Below are positions 1 through 9,840 of a stretch of DNA of 64,000 bases, one piece after another. Every line of letters starts with the position of its first letter. The stretch's first letter is position 1. The translations under genes were made by a program, and so were the position numbers. The notes below the pieces were generated by a model that did not search any database, was not told where the DNA came from, and saw only the letters and a list, made by a program, of their open reading frames with translations. Source of the DNA: Neocallimastix lanati (nom. inval.) (taxonomy: Eukaryota; Neocallimastigomycota; Neocallimastigomycetes; Neocallimastigales; Neocallimastigaceae); assembly GCA_016946835.1 (NCBI GenBank), contig JACVTC010000041.1, positions 205,001-269,000 on the forward strand, given 5' to 3'.

Positions 1-271
1 CCTCATTTTCTTTTGTACCTGTATTTGGATGAATGACATCTGAATCAACAACATTAGGATTAGCATCATTTGAATCATCGATACTATTATTTTCATTAAA
101 ATCAAGATTATCTTCATTTAAATTTGTATCTACCACTTTCTTTTTACCATCAGTATTCCCTATAGATTCATCAATTTCCATCTGTTTCACGCCACGTCTT
201 AAATCATACATTAGAAATACAAAAAGTGATATTCCTGCAAATAGGAATAAAAGTCTGAATTTAAATCTCAT
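1..271 (-). CDS. N-terminus of a type II membrane protein (partial)
   Basis: The first 90 codons of a gene that continues off the left edge are open on the minus strand, starting at the ATG whose complement is at 269-271. The protein begins MRFKFRLLFLFAGISLFVF: a short basic N-terminus followed by about 15 hydrophobic residues with no clear cleavage site. This fits a signal anchor of a Golgi or ER type II membrane protein. After YDLRRGVKQ comes an acidic, Asn/Asp/Ser-rich stem. Many fungal glycosyltransferases and mannosidases have this layout, but no catalytic domain is inside the window, so the function is unknown. The start is supported by the poly-AT leader just upstream and by the much higher G+C of the open frame than of the DNA beyond it. 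Confidence 0.6.
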   Translation of the reverse strand, partial: MRFKFRLLFLFAGISLFVFLMYDLRRGVKQMEIDESIGNTDGKKKVVDTNLNEDNLDFNENNSIDDSNDANPNVVDSDVIHPNTGTKENE

Positions 272-1686
272 TTTGCTAGTCTTATATTATTCTATTCTTT
301 GGGTTAATTGATTAATTGTATTTTTATTTAATTAAGTATTAAATAGATTCAATATTAATTATATTTTATTATATTAAATAAATAATTAAATAAACACTAT
401 AAAATATAATATTAAAAAATAGATATTAATAGATAATCTTAATAAAATAATAATATTCATAAATAAAGAATAATTCTCAATGGCAACAAAACAAATATAA
501 TATTAATTATTTAATATATCTGAATATAGTCTTTTTTCTTGTTTTTTTAAAAAAATAATACAAATGATTTATTTTCTTTGAATATGATGATTATAATACT
601 TTATCCTTCAAAGTAAAAAAATATATATATTAGTTTATGTTTTTAAGAAATTAAATTTAAACAACTTTATTTTATAATACTATTTATTATAAAATAAAGT
701 TTTTTCTCTACGAAATAGAAATAACAATAATAATTATAATATATTTTATTATTATAATACTTTCATTCTATTTATAATTACTAATATATATATCAATAAA
801 AATTAAAGTAATACTCTTAATGACCTTCACTTAATAATATAATGTAATTTTTAAATTAACTAATAATTATTTCAATTATATTATTATCTTTTTTAATATT
901 TCTTACTGTCCTAAAGTAAATATAATTGAAATATTAAAAGAATAAAATAAATTTTTCTTTTATACTAATTTGATTATTTGTTCTTTTTTTTTCCGTTTTT
1001 ATTTATTCAAAAAGCTTATGATGTATTTGTTTTAAAATTAATTTATTGAGAAATTATTAGTATATATTTCATCAAAGTTTCATTAAAGTTTATTTAATTG
1101 TTATTGTTATTATTTTTTAAAATCCAATATATTTAATATGATTTTAATTATTTTCTCTTTTTTATATATGTTATATAAAAATTGATTCTTCATAAAATAA
1201 CCTAAAAATGAAGAAAAAGATATGAAGATAAATTATAAAAGTAATTTTTAAAAACTCTATTATTGTAGTTATTTTATAGCAGGATAAACTTATAAATAAT
1301 TATTAAATTAATTGATAATAATAATTTTAATATATTACTTTCATATTAGTGGTATAACAGAAATATTAAAAAAAAAAATAAAATAAAACAAAATAAAAAT
1401 AAACTTCATATATTAATAAATATAATTATTTTAATTAAATATATCATTATAACAATATAATATATTTGTATATAAAATATAACTTATATTTAAATAATAA
1501 TTTTTTAAAATATACTCCAATTATATATACAATTTTTTTTTTATTATACAATTTTTTTTTATTTAAATAATTTTTTAAAATATACTCCAAATATATATAC
1601 AATTTTTTTTTAGGGATTCGATATATTTTAAAATTTTTTATTTATTTTATAATTTACATATATTTAACAATAATATTCATTTTATT

Positions 1687-1896
1687 CTATATTATATTAT
1701 ATTATATTATATTATATTATATTATATTATATTATATTATATTATATTATATTATATTATATTATATTATATTATATTATATTATATTATATTATATTAT
1801 ATTATATTATATTATATTATATTATATTATATTATATTATATTATATTATATTATATTATATTATATTATATTATATTATATTATATTATATTATA
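1687..1896. repeat. (TATTA)n pentanucleotide microsatellite
   Basis: About 42 nearly perfect copies of the 5-bp unit ATTAT in a row. The array ends where a more complex sequence begins near 1897. Because the unit is not a multiple of three, length changes here could not be tolerated inside a coding region, which agrees with its intergenic position. Confidence 0.95.
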
Positions 1897-2865
1897 CATG
1901 ATTCTCTCAAAGTATATATAATATAATTAATAGATAATAAAATTATTACTAATGAATATACATATATTAATAAAAAATATATATTTTAATAAAAAAAATT
2001 ATAACTTTTTATATTTTTTTAAGTTATCAATGTAAATTATTTCAAGAAAAATATATATATATTTATATGTACATGTTTTAAAAAAGATATTATTTGAAAT
2101 ATCATCATAAACAATATTATTATTAATTATATTTTAATTATTTAATCATAATTTATTCACAACACGTTTATAAACTGTTTATTATTTCTTTTTTTTTTTT
2201 TTTTTTATTTTTAGATAAACATAATAAATAGTTAATATTTTATTTTAATATATTTAATTTTATTTTTAAAAATTAAAATTTAGTTTATATTAAAATTCTC
2301 TGTTATTTACTACATAATTAATAAATGAAGCATTAAAAATATATATAATTAATTTATAATTTTTTTTATAATTAAGTAAAAAAAAAAATATACTCTCATA
2401 ATAGAAATAATTGTTAATTTTTCTATTTCTCATATAATTTTAATCATGAAAAAACGAACTATTGAAAAGAGGTTAAAATTATTCTAAATATTTTTTTAAA
2501 AAAAAAAAAAAAAGGAAAATATTATTAATTACATTAAAATTATTGTATAATAATCGTAACACTTTATATTTATTATTTTATTTTTAATTATTTTTTAGTA
2601 AACAAATGATATTTTAATAAAATAATTATTTTAAAAAATAAATAATAATTAAATACGAATTAAACAAAAGTACAACATTTAAGTAAAGATTCTTTTTTTA
2701 ATTTTCAACTTGGTATTATTTTATATTTAATAACAGTTTTTATTTTTTTATTTTTTTTATTATTTCATTTTGTACTAAAAAGTTTTATTGTAGAATGAAA
2801 TTTATATTAAAAAATTAAAAATAAAATATAATTACAAAATAGTTTTACAATTAATTTTTTAACCA

Positions 2866-2870
<5 letters not shown>

Positions 2871-2912
<42 letters not shown>
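2871..2912. repeat. poly(A) tract, 42 bases
   Basis: An uninterrupted run of A. Similar runs occur at 35985-36013, 51747-51774, 54149-54193 (about 45 A) and, as T, at 55933-55975. The true lengths may be affected by sequencing error in homopolymers. Confidence 0.9.
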
Positions 2913-2913
<1 letters not shown>

Positions 2914-3614
2914 GAATATAAAATCTATAACTAAATTTTATAATCTTTAATTTTAAGCAAATCTACAAAAAACTTTAATCGTTATTATAATTAACATAAA
3001 AATTTATTAAAGCATTTATTTTGTATTGTTGTGTTTTTATAAAGCTATAATATTTTTTTCTATTAAGTTTATTTTTGTTCAAGATTGTGGATTCAGAGAA
3101 CAAGAACAAGTATTACACCAAGTGTTTTAATATATATTTATTATATATTTTTATTTATTTATTTATTTAGAAAAATACATATATCTTTATTATTATAAAA
3201 TCAACAAGAAAAAAAATAATTTAATTTTTAATTAAACTATAAAATAACTATATACAAAATAAGGTTATAATTAATGAGGCTTGTGTGGCATATTAGATAT
3301 GTTATGCATAATGTTCATATAACATTGCTAATATTTAACAATTTTAATTCTATAAAATTTAATATTATAATTTTAAAAATTAATAATATTTAAACTTTTA
3401 TTGTATATAATAAATTATTAAATAATAGTAATTAAATAAAAAAATTACTATATTATTAAAATTTAATAAATACAATTTATGATAGTAATTAATAATATTT
3501 CAATAAAAAAAATTCTGATTTAAATTTGAATAATAATCTTAATTCATATAAAATTATTATCAACAAAAAAGGAAAGAGTTAAAAAACCTTTTTTTCCCAA
3601 AAAAAACATTCATG

Positions 3615-3690
3615 TTTTTTTTTTTTTTTTTTTTTTAACGGCCGCAATTATTGCCATCTTTAATTTTTATTTATTCATTTATTAATTGTT
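3615..3690 (-). mobile_element. 3' end of short poly(A) retroposon (minus strand)
   Basis: On the minus strand, GGCAATAATTGCGGCCGTT is followed directly by 22 A (T at 3615-3636 on the plus strand). The same GCAATAATTG core followed by poly(A) recurs at 14370-14405 and 26300-26337. The latter copy is bounded by an 11-bp target duplication, so I read this as another 3' terminus of the same non-LTR element. Sequence upstream on the minus strand (3656-3690) also resembles the 26280-26300 segment (ATGAATAAATAA...AAAG). The 5' end is not clear. Confidence 0.5.
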
Positions 3691-3871
3691 AGATAATGTG
3701 AAATGTATGAAAAATAGGCTTCAAATGTTCTAAAACATATTGTAATATAAATAATGTATAAGCTACAATGTATTAACAAAAAAGCATTATATTTAGAATA
3801 ATTAATAATTTTTTATTATAAAAAATATTAATAAAATTGACATTTTTATGAACTTTAAATTCCTTACTCTT
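3691..3871 (+). repeat. dispersed repeat R1, copy 1
   Basis: About 180 bp that align, with moderate divergence, to 28226-28412 in the same orientation. Shared blocks include GAAAAATA..., ATATTGTAA, the stretch around TTTAGAATAATTAA, and TTAATAAA.TTGACAT. A third, shorter match to its start is at 24723-24760. No ORF is present; it is probably an untranslated part or end of a transposon. Confidence 0.55.
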
Positions 3872-4084
3872 AACATTAATTACATGAATATTTTTTTTTT
3901 ATCACTTTGATTTTATTCATTTATAATTAAATTTTAATTAATAAAATTAATTCCTAATCTATGAAATAAATTACTAATACCATATAATAAATTATAATAA
4001 TAAAAAAAATATTTCATATTGTATAGAATAAATTAAAATATTATAAAATCAAATTCTTAATATATAATTACTATATAATTTTTT

Positions 4085-4600
4085 TAAGGTCTAAGTTATG
4101 GAATAAAATTTTCTATTAAGAAATTTGATTTTGGAAAAATGCATTTTCATATATATTGGTGTTTTAACTGAGAGTGATTTTTTATAGATGAATATATTTA
4201 TGATGGTCTTAACTTATACTAAAGATGACTAAGTCTTATATACCATCTAGCATTGATGCTAACAATTATAATACTACTGAGTGAAAAAGTTCTGCTATTG
4301 AAATATATAATTTTTTTCTCGTAAGTTTTTTTAATTTTTATCACTAATTTTTATAATTTCAATATAATAAAAAAAATAATAATAAAATAATAAATATAAT
4401 AAATAGTGAAATTTATTTAAATAAGAAATATTAAAGAAAAAAATAAAATAATAAAATTTAACAATATAAATTACATTCTCTTGAATACGCTTTTTAAGGA
4501 CAAGAGGTAAAAGGGAAGAGTACGGTAGAGGTCCTATTGCCTCTATACTCATTATTTTTCGATCTTTAAAAAAAAATAAGTCCTTTATTAATTTCATTAC
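4085..4600. other. GC-elevated fossil sequence, unidentified
   Basis: Two islands (about 4085-4320 and 4490-4600) are clearly richer in G+C than their surroundings. On the minus strand an 88-codon frame (4331-4597) starts MKLIKDLFFFKDRKIMSIEA and then runs into AT-rich filler. On the plus strand short coding-like pieces are split by stop codons. I do not recognise a family. It looks like an old transposon or gene remnant rather than a working gene. Confidence 0.3.
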
Positions 4601-5241
4601 ATCTTATTTATGGAATAGACTAAAGAAATTAAAATTTATTAGAATAAAATATTTATTACAATAAGACATAATTTAATATTTTGTAATAAAAAAAAAATTA
4701 ATTAAAAACGAAATTTTAAAATAAATAAATAAATAAATAAATAAATAAATTTTTTTCATTTTATTTTTATTTTTAATTTTTTTTTTGATATTTCACTTTT
4801 AATTTTAAAATTTATATATATGTATTTTTTTTTTTTTTTTTTTTTTAAATATATATATAATATATATATGAAATAATTTTGATAATTACAAATTATATAT
4901 AAGATATAATTTTTAATTATTAAATTAAATTACTAAATAAATTAATAATTAATAAATAAATATAATAAGTAAATGAATATATAAAAGTAAATAAATATAT
5001 AAATTAATAAATAAAAGGATATAAAGAAATAATTTCTACCATCTTTTTTTTTGTTTTTTGTTTTTTGTTTTTTAATAATATTTTTATTATTTGCTTTGAT
5101 GTAATAAATTGTATCGCTATAAATATTTACTATATATTAATTTACTAATATTGTTTTTATTTTTTTTTTTATTTAAAAAAAAAAAAAAAAAAAAAAAAAA
5201 CTAATAATACTATTCAATAGTATTAAGATAATTTAATTATT

Positions 5242-5282
<41 letters not shown>

Positions 5283-5391
5283 TTTAAATAATATTTTAAT
5301 TATGCGAGTACTTCAAAAATAAAAATAAAAATAAAAAAAAAGTTTTACAACTTTATTTAATGTTATTTATTTATTTATTTATTAATTATTA
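4601..5391. other. AT-rich spacer downstream of the ankyrin gene
   Basis: No gene seen. It contains (AAAT)n near 4722-4750, poly-A/T runs, and a short (ATT)n array at 5236-5285. It includes the 3' flank of the minus-strand ankyrin/CBM gene that ends at 5392. Confidence 0.6.
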
Positions 5392-7191
5392 TCATTTTTT
5401 TTGGGTAGGTTTTCCTTCGATTACAGTATAGTTTTTAATGGTATAACATCCTGGGGTAAAACGATAATTATGCTCATTATTATTATCCCAGAGGATTATA
5501 CCGTCAGTGAAACATAGTTCAATAGTTGTACTAATCCATAATGGAATTTTTATGTAATAACAAGAATATTCATTGGAAAAATACATAGGTATACCTGGAA
5601 GTGGGGTCCATCGATTATTACCAATTTTATAATGAACATAAACTGTCTTTGATGCTTTTGAAGTAAACCAAGGTGAATAAAAATAGAGCATAACATTATG
5701 ATCTTGAATACATTTATATGTGAATTCTAAATCCTTTTTATGTTGAATTTCATGTTGTTTTCGTTCTTCTTTCTTTTCTTGCTCTCTTTTTTTCAATTCT
5801 TCTTCAATAATAATTTCTGTATTTATTTTTTTTTCGTTATTCATTTCTGAAGATGATTTCAATGTTTTATATTTATATCGTTTTTGTTCAAATTCCATAT
5901 ATATATTTATTATTTCTATATTATTCAATTCTCTGGCATACATGAGGCCAGATTTTAAATGATAGTCCACATCATCTATATGAGCATCATATGTTAATAA
6001 AGAACGAACAATTTTGCTATTTCCATTTCGTGTAGCAATAATTAATAATGTTGAATCTTCTTGTTCTCTACCATATTTAATATGAGTATTTGGATTTGAT
6101 TTATATTTTAATAGAAGATCAACTATACTTGAATAATTACGTTCTACAGCAATTTGTAATGGAGTGTAAACTTGATTATTAATGTATGCGTAAATATTTG
6201 GATTGGCACCTTCTTTTAGATATAATTCTACTATTTGAGCTTGACAACTTTCACATGCTTTAAATAAAGGTGTTTTATTAAAGTTATCTGTTTCATTAAT
6301 ATTTGCACCATATTTAATTAAAGTTTTTATAATAGATTTATAACCATTGGTATAAAAATAAAATAGTGGTGTTTGACCAAATGTATTTTTAACTTCAATA
6401 TTGGCACGGCATTTTATAAAAAGTTCTACTGCTTTAATATTATAAAAATTACAAGCTGTTAGTAAAGCTGTAGTTCTTCCTTTCTTGAGAATGTTTGAAT
6501 TTGAATTTATATAGTCTTCGTCATAATCCAATTTAATTTGTTGATATTCATAGATTAAAAATTCCTCTATTTGCTTTGAAGTTAATGGTGTTTTATTTTT
6601 AGAAAATATAATCATTTTTAAAATAGATGAAGGGGAGAAAACATAATGTTTGATAATTTTCATAACGTACTGATATTCATGACTTTCCAAAGCATAAATT
6701 AATGCAGTTTTTCCATTTTTATCTCTTGTATTGATATTTATACCTTTTGATATCATCAGATTTAAAGTTGTGGACGTCATAGCTTTTTTTTTAAAAAGAT
6801 AGAATATAATATTTTCTCCATATCTATTTTTATAATTTATATTAACTCTTTTTGAATCTTTTCCAGGATATTCATTTTTCAACATATACTTTGCTATTCT
6901 ATAACTTTTATTTTTGAGAGCAATGAATAAGGGTGTTTCACCATCCTGACCAACTTCAAAATTTAAATTTTTAGTTTGGTCTATAAGATACTTAATAATT
7001 TTTTCTTGTTCAATACAAATTTCACTTTCATTACTATTTTGCAATGCATAAATTAAAGGCTTTTTTTCACCTTCTTCAAGACTATCTATTGATACATTAT
7101 GCTTTTCAACAATATCTTTAATTTTTAATAAATTATTTTCCTTAATTGAGTTAATTATATTAAAATATATTAAATTTAATGAAATTGTCAT
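5392..7191 (-). CDS. Ankyrin-repeat protein with C-terminal CBM25-like module
   Basis: A 599-residue intronless protein. Residues about 45-435 are ankyrin repeats: phrases such as GETPLFIALKNKS, GKTALIYALESHE, GQTPLFYFYTNGY and NKTPLFKACESCQ each begin a helix pair. Residues 435-490 are very rich in K, E and R and probably form a charged helix or coiled coil. Residues about 500-595 match the family 25 carbohydrate-binding pattern: VYVHYKIGNNRWTPLPGIPM, then an aromatic-rich strand, then LWDNNNEHNYRF and GCYTIKN. CBM25 modules bind starch or alpha-glucans, normally in secreted amylases. Here there is no signal peptide and the rest is an intracellular-type scaffold, so I infer a cytosolic protein that may hold partners on glycogen. 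Ankyrin repeats only make the partner a protein; which one is unknown. The start at 7191 is the first ATG of the open frame. Confidence 0.85.
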   Translation of the reverse strand: MTISLNLIYFNIINSIKENNLLKIKDIVEKHNVSIDSLEEGEKKPLIYALQNSNESEICIEQEKIIKYLIDQTKNLNFEVGQDGETPLFIALKNKSYRIAKYMLKNEYPGKDSKRVNINYKNRYGENIIFYLFKKKAMTSTTLNLMISKGININTRDKNGKTALIYALESHEYQYVMKIIKHYVFSPSSILKMIIFSKNKTPLTSKQIEEFLIYEYQQIKLDYDEDYINSNSNILKKGRTTALLTACNFYNIKAVELFIKCRANIEVKNTFGQTPLFYFYTNGYKSIIKTLIKYGANINETDNFNKTPLFKACESCQAQIVELYLKEGANPNIYAYINNQVYTPLQIAVERNYSSIVDLLLKYKSNPNTHIKYGREQEDSTLLIIATRNGNSKIVRSLLTYDAHIDDVDYHLKSGLMYARELNNIEIINIYMEFEQKRYKYKTLKSSSEMNNEKKINTEIIIEEELKKREQEKKEERKQHEIQHKKDLEFTYKCIQDHNVMLYFYSPWFTSKASKTVYVHYKIGNNRWTPLPGIPMYFSNEYSCYYIKIPLWISTTIELCFTDGIILWDNNNEHNYRFTPGCYTIKNYTVIEGKPTQKK

Positions 7192-7635
7192 GATATATTA
7201 TATAACTTTGTTATAGTTTTTAATTATTAAAATTTCCAATATTATTTTATAATGGCGTTTAGATTAATAAAAAATAATAAAGAGATTTTTTTTTTTTTAT
7301 AATTGTATCTTCCATTTTTTAATCTTATAGTTAAATATATCATTTGCTGTAAAATATATATAATACTGATAACACTTAAAAATTAATCATTATATATCCT
7401 TCAAATAAATTATTGTTAATTTACCTTTTTTTTTTTTTTTTTTTTTTTTTAAGTAAATAAGTAATTAATATAAAATTTTAAATATTCATTATTTATCTTT
7501 AAATAATATATGTATTATAGGAGTATCATTTTAAAAATTCAAAATCTCAATTATAAGTCTACATAAATAAAACTTTTATGATAAAAAAAATTTTTTTATA
7601 TATTATTTAATATATATTTTTTTGTACATTTTATA
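7192..7635. other. AT-rich spacer upstream of the ankyrin gene
   Basis: Probable promoter region of the minus-strand ankyrin/CBM gene. I see only A/T-rich sequence with poly-T runs (for example 7428-7450) and no recognisable factor site. Confidence 0.4.
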
Positions 7636-7636
7636 G

Positions 7637-7765
7637 AATGAGGTGCATTTCGCCAATTTTTATAATACAAATTTTCAATACGCCATTAATTTTTAATGGC
7701 TTGTAAAATTTTTTGTTAACGCCATAAAAATTTTTAATACAATTATACGTAAAAAAATAAATGTA

Positions 7766-7808
<43 letters not shown>

Positions 7809-8003
7809 AGAATGTAAATGTGAAATATATGAAATAAGTGTCAATGCATTTATTGACACGTATTGTATTGATATAAATGTATAAATGTACAAGCCATATG
7901 TTATATATATAAATACAATTTATATAAAAATTTATATGTAATACGCCATCTTATAATGTGGCTTATATTTATTCACGTGCGGTTCCGAAATGCACTATCC
8001 CTA
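7637..8003. mobile_element. MITE-like element A
   Basis: Inverted ends share GTGCATTTCG (7643-7652) and its complement CGAAATGCAC (7986-7995). Inside are several ACGCCAT / ATGGCTT words, two of them forming small hairpins (near 7681-7703 and 7942-7966). These words recur in elements B and C. An (AAAT)n array lies within (about 7766-7808). No target duplication is obvious, so the exact borders are uncertain. No ORF. Confidence 0.5.
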
Positions 8004-8433
8004 ATTAAATATTTAAATAAATATATTTAATTTCAAAAGCTATGGTTATCTTAAATATTTTATAATTTTTTAAAAAAGGAAAAATTTTTTTCTTTGTTAT
8101 TTATTATTTTTTATGAATAAATTAGTGTTTTTAAGAAAATACTTTATTTTCTATATACTAGAAAATAAAACATTAATATAATTATATAATTTATATTTAA
8201 TTATTTTTTATTTATATTTAATTATTATTATTTATTTTTATTATTTAAATTTTATTATTTATTATAAATAAATTAATAATTATTATTCAGTCTTTTGTTA
8301 TGAAGTTATTTAGAAACTTTAAACTTTTTTTATAATTAACACAATATTATTTATCTCTGAATCTGATTATAATTTATTTATTTATTTATTTATAATTGTA
8401 TTAAAAATATCAAAAATTATATTAAAAATTTAT

Positions 8434-8787
8434 GGGGTTAAAATACAACAATATGAACGGAATCTTGTACGGTTCGCAATGTGGCGTATTTTTATACATG
8501 GCTTGATTTTTAATAATTAATGAATAATAATTAAAAAATAATAAATATTCTTTTTTTTATAATCTATTAATATTCAATTATAAAAATAATTTTTTAAAAT
8601 TCTTTTTTAATAGAATATATTATTTCTTTTGAAATAGTTATTTAATAATATTTAATTGAAAAAATATATTATTATTTCTTTTAAAATAATAATTATTTAT
8701 TTATGATTATATAGAATATCTTAAAAATGTATAGCTTTAATTAAAAAAAGGTATACGCCATATTACAAAATGCACACTCCTCTCCCC
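8434..8787. mobile_element. MITE-like element B (degenerate)
   Basis: The left end has GGGG at 8434-8437 and TTCGCAATGTGGCGTAT at about 8472-8488. The right end has ATACGCCAT, AATGCACACTCC and CCCC ending at 8787. The two ends are imperfect inverted copies sharing the ATGGCGTAT/ATACGCCAT block. The flanks do not show a clean target duplication. The left end resembles the sequence at the right edge of the window (63970-64000). Confidence 0.45.
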
Positions 8788-8934
8788 ATATGAAAGCTAC
8801 ATAGAAAAATGTCTATAGTATTTAAAATTTCATTATTAATTCATTTATATTTATTATTATTATAATTAATTAATTATTTATTTATGTATTAAAATTAGTT
8901 CAAAATTTAAACGCCTCATTTTCAAAATACACTT

Positions 8935-9280
8935 TTCTGAAACGGGGGTGTGTCATTTCGAAAATTATTACATAAATTTGTAAATTTTCGTCATAAAATA
9001 TCACCACATTTATTATTCACGCCATATTGTGAATATATGGCTTTTTAAAAATTGTAGAAAAAAGCCACAAAATTATGATACAAATAGATATACGCCCCAC
9101 GTAAGATTACGTGTTTGAAATTTTTTGAAAATTGTAATTTTATTTATTTAATTAATTAATTATTATTCATTAAATTTTTAATAAAATTAAGTGGCTTAAA
9201 ATTAAAAATATTTAAGCCATACAACAAAATACAAATTTTTGTAATAAAAATTTTCGAAATGCACACTCCCCTTCTGAAAC
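8935..9280. mobile_element. MITE-like element C with 9-bp target duplication
   Basis: The element body is 8944-9271 (328 bp). Its ends are long inverted repeats: GGGGGTGTGTCATTTCGAAA on the left and, read inward from the right, GGGGAGTGTGCATTTCGAAA. It is flanked on both sides by the identical nonamer TTCTGAAAC (8935-8943 and 9272-9280). A 9-bp target duplication with long inverted ends is typical of Mutator-like (MULE) transposons. Internal GCCAT/ATGGC words are shared with elements A and B. No transposase is encoded, so it would be non-autonomous. The perfect duplication suggests a fairly young insertion. Confidence 0.8.
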
Positions 9281-9840
9281 ATACTACATTCAAAAACTTC
9301 ATTTTAAATACGTTGTTACTATGATCCATGTATTATGCATGTATCAAGCAAAATTAGAGATTAGATATAAAATAATGTATTAATATAAAATAAGACAATA
9401 CTTTTATTTCAAATTATTTATTTTATTTATTTATTACTCATTTTTTTTATATATTTTATTGTTTTATATTTAGTCGACTTAAATAACATGTTATAAATAT
9501 TAATAATAAATTAAATATATAGAAATTGATGAAAACTATATAGAATAATATATATTTATGTTTGTTAGCTTTAAAATTTTATCAAATAAATATATTATTA
9601 TATAGTTATTTATAGATTCTACTTATTTAAATTTCATCTAAATATTTTAAATAATTTTTTTTTTTTTTGTGTTTTGATTTATTGAAATTTTTACTTTGTA
9701 ATGTATTGATTATTATTATCATCTAATTTATTATATTTATATTTATGATTTTTCGTAAAATATAAATATATTTATTATATAACACAATCTTTTTTTTTTT
9801 TTTTTTTTTTTTGATATACATATTTTAATGTTTTTGTGTT
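9281..9840. other. AT-rich spacer downstream of THI6
   Basis: No gene seen. The 3' flank of THI6 includes a 22-base T run (9791-9812) just past the stop codon on the plus-strand map. Confidence 0.5.

Larger units (their letters stand above)
272..4084. other. AT-rich intergenic stretch
   Basis: No gene is visible. The stretch is almost pure A/T with short homopolymers. Discrete items inside it are the pentanucleotide array at 1687-1896, a 42-base poly-A at 2871-2912, the 3' end of a short retroposon at 3615-3690 and a dispersed repeat at 3691-3871, listed separately. Confidence 0.7.

Noticed and set aside
33-311. 92-codon plus-strand frame
   Set aside because: It overlaps the better minus-strand frame (1-271), which has a signal anchor and coding composition. 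The plus-strand reading is its shadow.
4180-4300. C/D-box snoRNA suggested by TGATGG and CTGAG words
   Set aside because: C and D boxes are imperfect, no terminal stem pairs, and the region also looks like broken coding sequence.
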